DNA of 5,732 nucleotides, from positions 1 to 5,732 of the forward strand of contig JAAZDR010000114.1 of the NCBI GenBank assembly GCA_012512705.1, given 5' to 3'. The position numbers and the translations under genes were made by a program. Below, in pieces: positions 5,078 through 5,732 of the stretch (position 1 is its first letter; the number at the start of each line of letters is the position of its first letter). Source of the stretch: Bacillota bacterium (lineage in GTDB: Bacteria; Bacillota; Dethiobacteria; DTU022; JAAZDR01). The notes under the pieces are model-generated. The model was not told the origin of the DNA. It saw nothing but the letters and a program-made list of their open reading frames with translations, and did not search any database.

Positions 5078-5732
5078 ATGGCAACTCGTTATTTTAAGAC
5101 TGACGCCCTAGTTCTCCACAGCCGTCATTTTAATGAGTCCGATCGCTTGGTGAGGTTCTTAACCTGTGATAGGGGGAAAATTGACGCTGTTGTGCGCGGG
5201 GCGCGTAAGACGAAAAGCAAGCTGGCAGCTGGAGTAGAGCCTTTTACATACGGTCATTATGTTTTTTATCAGGGTCGGTCGCTAGCTACTTTGACCCAGC
5301 AGCAGACGAAGGAAAATTTTAACTTTTTTCATCGGGGGCTGGAAGATTATGGGTATGCGCTCTACTTTGCCGAGTTGACCGATCGTCTGCTGGAAAAAAA
5401 TGAACCTGTAACAGCGTTTTGTCAACTACTTTTGGCTGCCTGGCGTTCCTTAAATAGTAAAGAAAAAAGTTTAAATCGGGAACTTTTGAGCAGGGCATAT
5501 GAACTTAAACTGCTGACCCTACTTGGCTATGCCCCTGTAATCGACAGCTGTGTTCTGTGTGGTGCGAAAGATACGGTAGACAGCTTCAGTGCTGAACAAG
5601 GAGGCTCCCTTTGTTCAAAGTGCTCTCTTGGACAGAAAACAGTACCTTTTTCTCTGGGGACAAAAGCCCTGGCTAGTTTTCTCTTACACAATAAATTTGA
5701 AAGGATAAAAAACTTACGGTCTTCTGATATAC
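5078..5732 (+). CDS. recO: DNA repair protein RecO, N-terminal part
   Basis: RecO works with RecF and RecR to load RecA on single-stranded DNA during gap repair and recombination. The first 218 codons are present, and the frame is still open at the window's right edge. The N-terminal OB-fold region begins RYFKTDALVLHSRHFNESDRL (4-24), with RGKIDAVVRGARK (32-44) typical of the family. A helical domain follows, then LLGYAPVIDSCVLCG and LCSKC, giving the four zinc-ligand cysteines C158, C161, C179 and C182 found in Gram-positive RecO. Full-length proteins are about 250 residues, so roughly 30 residues are missing. The ATG at 5078 has AGGGGG at 5068-5073, with a short four-base spacing. The gene follows era in Bacillus subtilis too, but here a reversed gene intervenes. 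Confidence 0.95.
   Translation, partial: MATRYFKTDALVLHSRHFNESDRLVRFLTCDRGKIDAVVRGARKTKSKLAAGVEPFTYGHYVFYQGRSLATLTQQQTKENFNFFHRGLEDYGYALYFAELTDRLLEKNEPVTAFCQLLLAAWRSLNSKEKSLNRELLSRAYELKLLTLLGYAPVIDSCVLCGAKDTVDSFSAEQGGSLCSKCSLGQKTVPFSLGTKALASFLLHNKFERIKNLRSSDI

Overview
The window looks like chromosomal DNA from a Gram-positive-type bacterium of the phylum Bacillota. It carries most of the conserved cluster pgpH-ybeY-dgkA-cdd-era-recO known from Bacillus subtilis (yqfF-yqfG-dgkA-cdd-era-recO). Base composition is moderate, strong AGGAGG-like ribosome-binding sites are present, and intergenic DNA is AT-rich. I cannot assign a genus. The protein sequences would fit a clostridial or related lineage, but that is only an impression.

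Layout, left to right. Bases 1-469 hold the C-terminal end of a PgpH-type HD phosphodiesterase, which begins before the window. Bases 469-924 encode the 16S rRNA-processing endoribonuclease YbeY, sharing one base with pgpH. Bases 921-1277 encode a three-helix diacylglycerol/undecaprenol kinase, overlapping ybeY by four bases. An AT-rich gap of 132 bp follows. Bases 1410-2468 encode a membrane-anchored protein whose C-terminal third is a DUF881 domain, preceded by about 165 residues I do not recognise. Bases 2488-2880 encode cytidine deaminase and bases 2940-3836 encode the GTPase Era. On the minus strand, 4893-3838, lies an MreB-like actin that converges on era with one base between the stop codons. 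A 185-bp divergent intergenic region follows, with a good recO promoter and a perfect short palindrome. Bases 5078-5732 hold the start of recO, which runs off the right edge.

The plus-strand genes are a housekeeping set: cyclic-di-AMP turnover (PgpH), ribosome maturation and 30S quality control (YbeY, Era), lipid-carrier phosphorylation (DgkA), pyrimidine salvage (Cdd) and recombinational repair (RecO). Two genes depart from the usual cluster. One is the DUF881 protein inserted between dgkA and cdd. The other is the reverse-strand MreB-like gene between era and recO, whose nucleotide-binding motifs are altered (DIGGGT reads NIGGGA and DLGTANT reads DLGTNST) and which has no mreC or mreD beside it in the window. 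I see no mobile element, CRISPR array, tRNA or rRNA, and no gene-free stretch longer than 300 bases.
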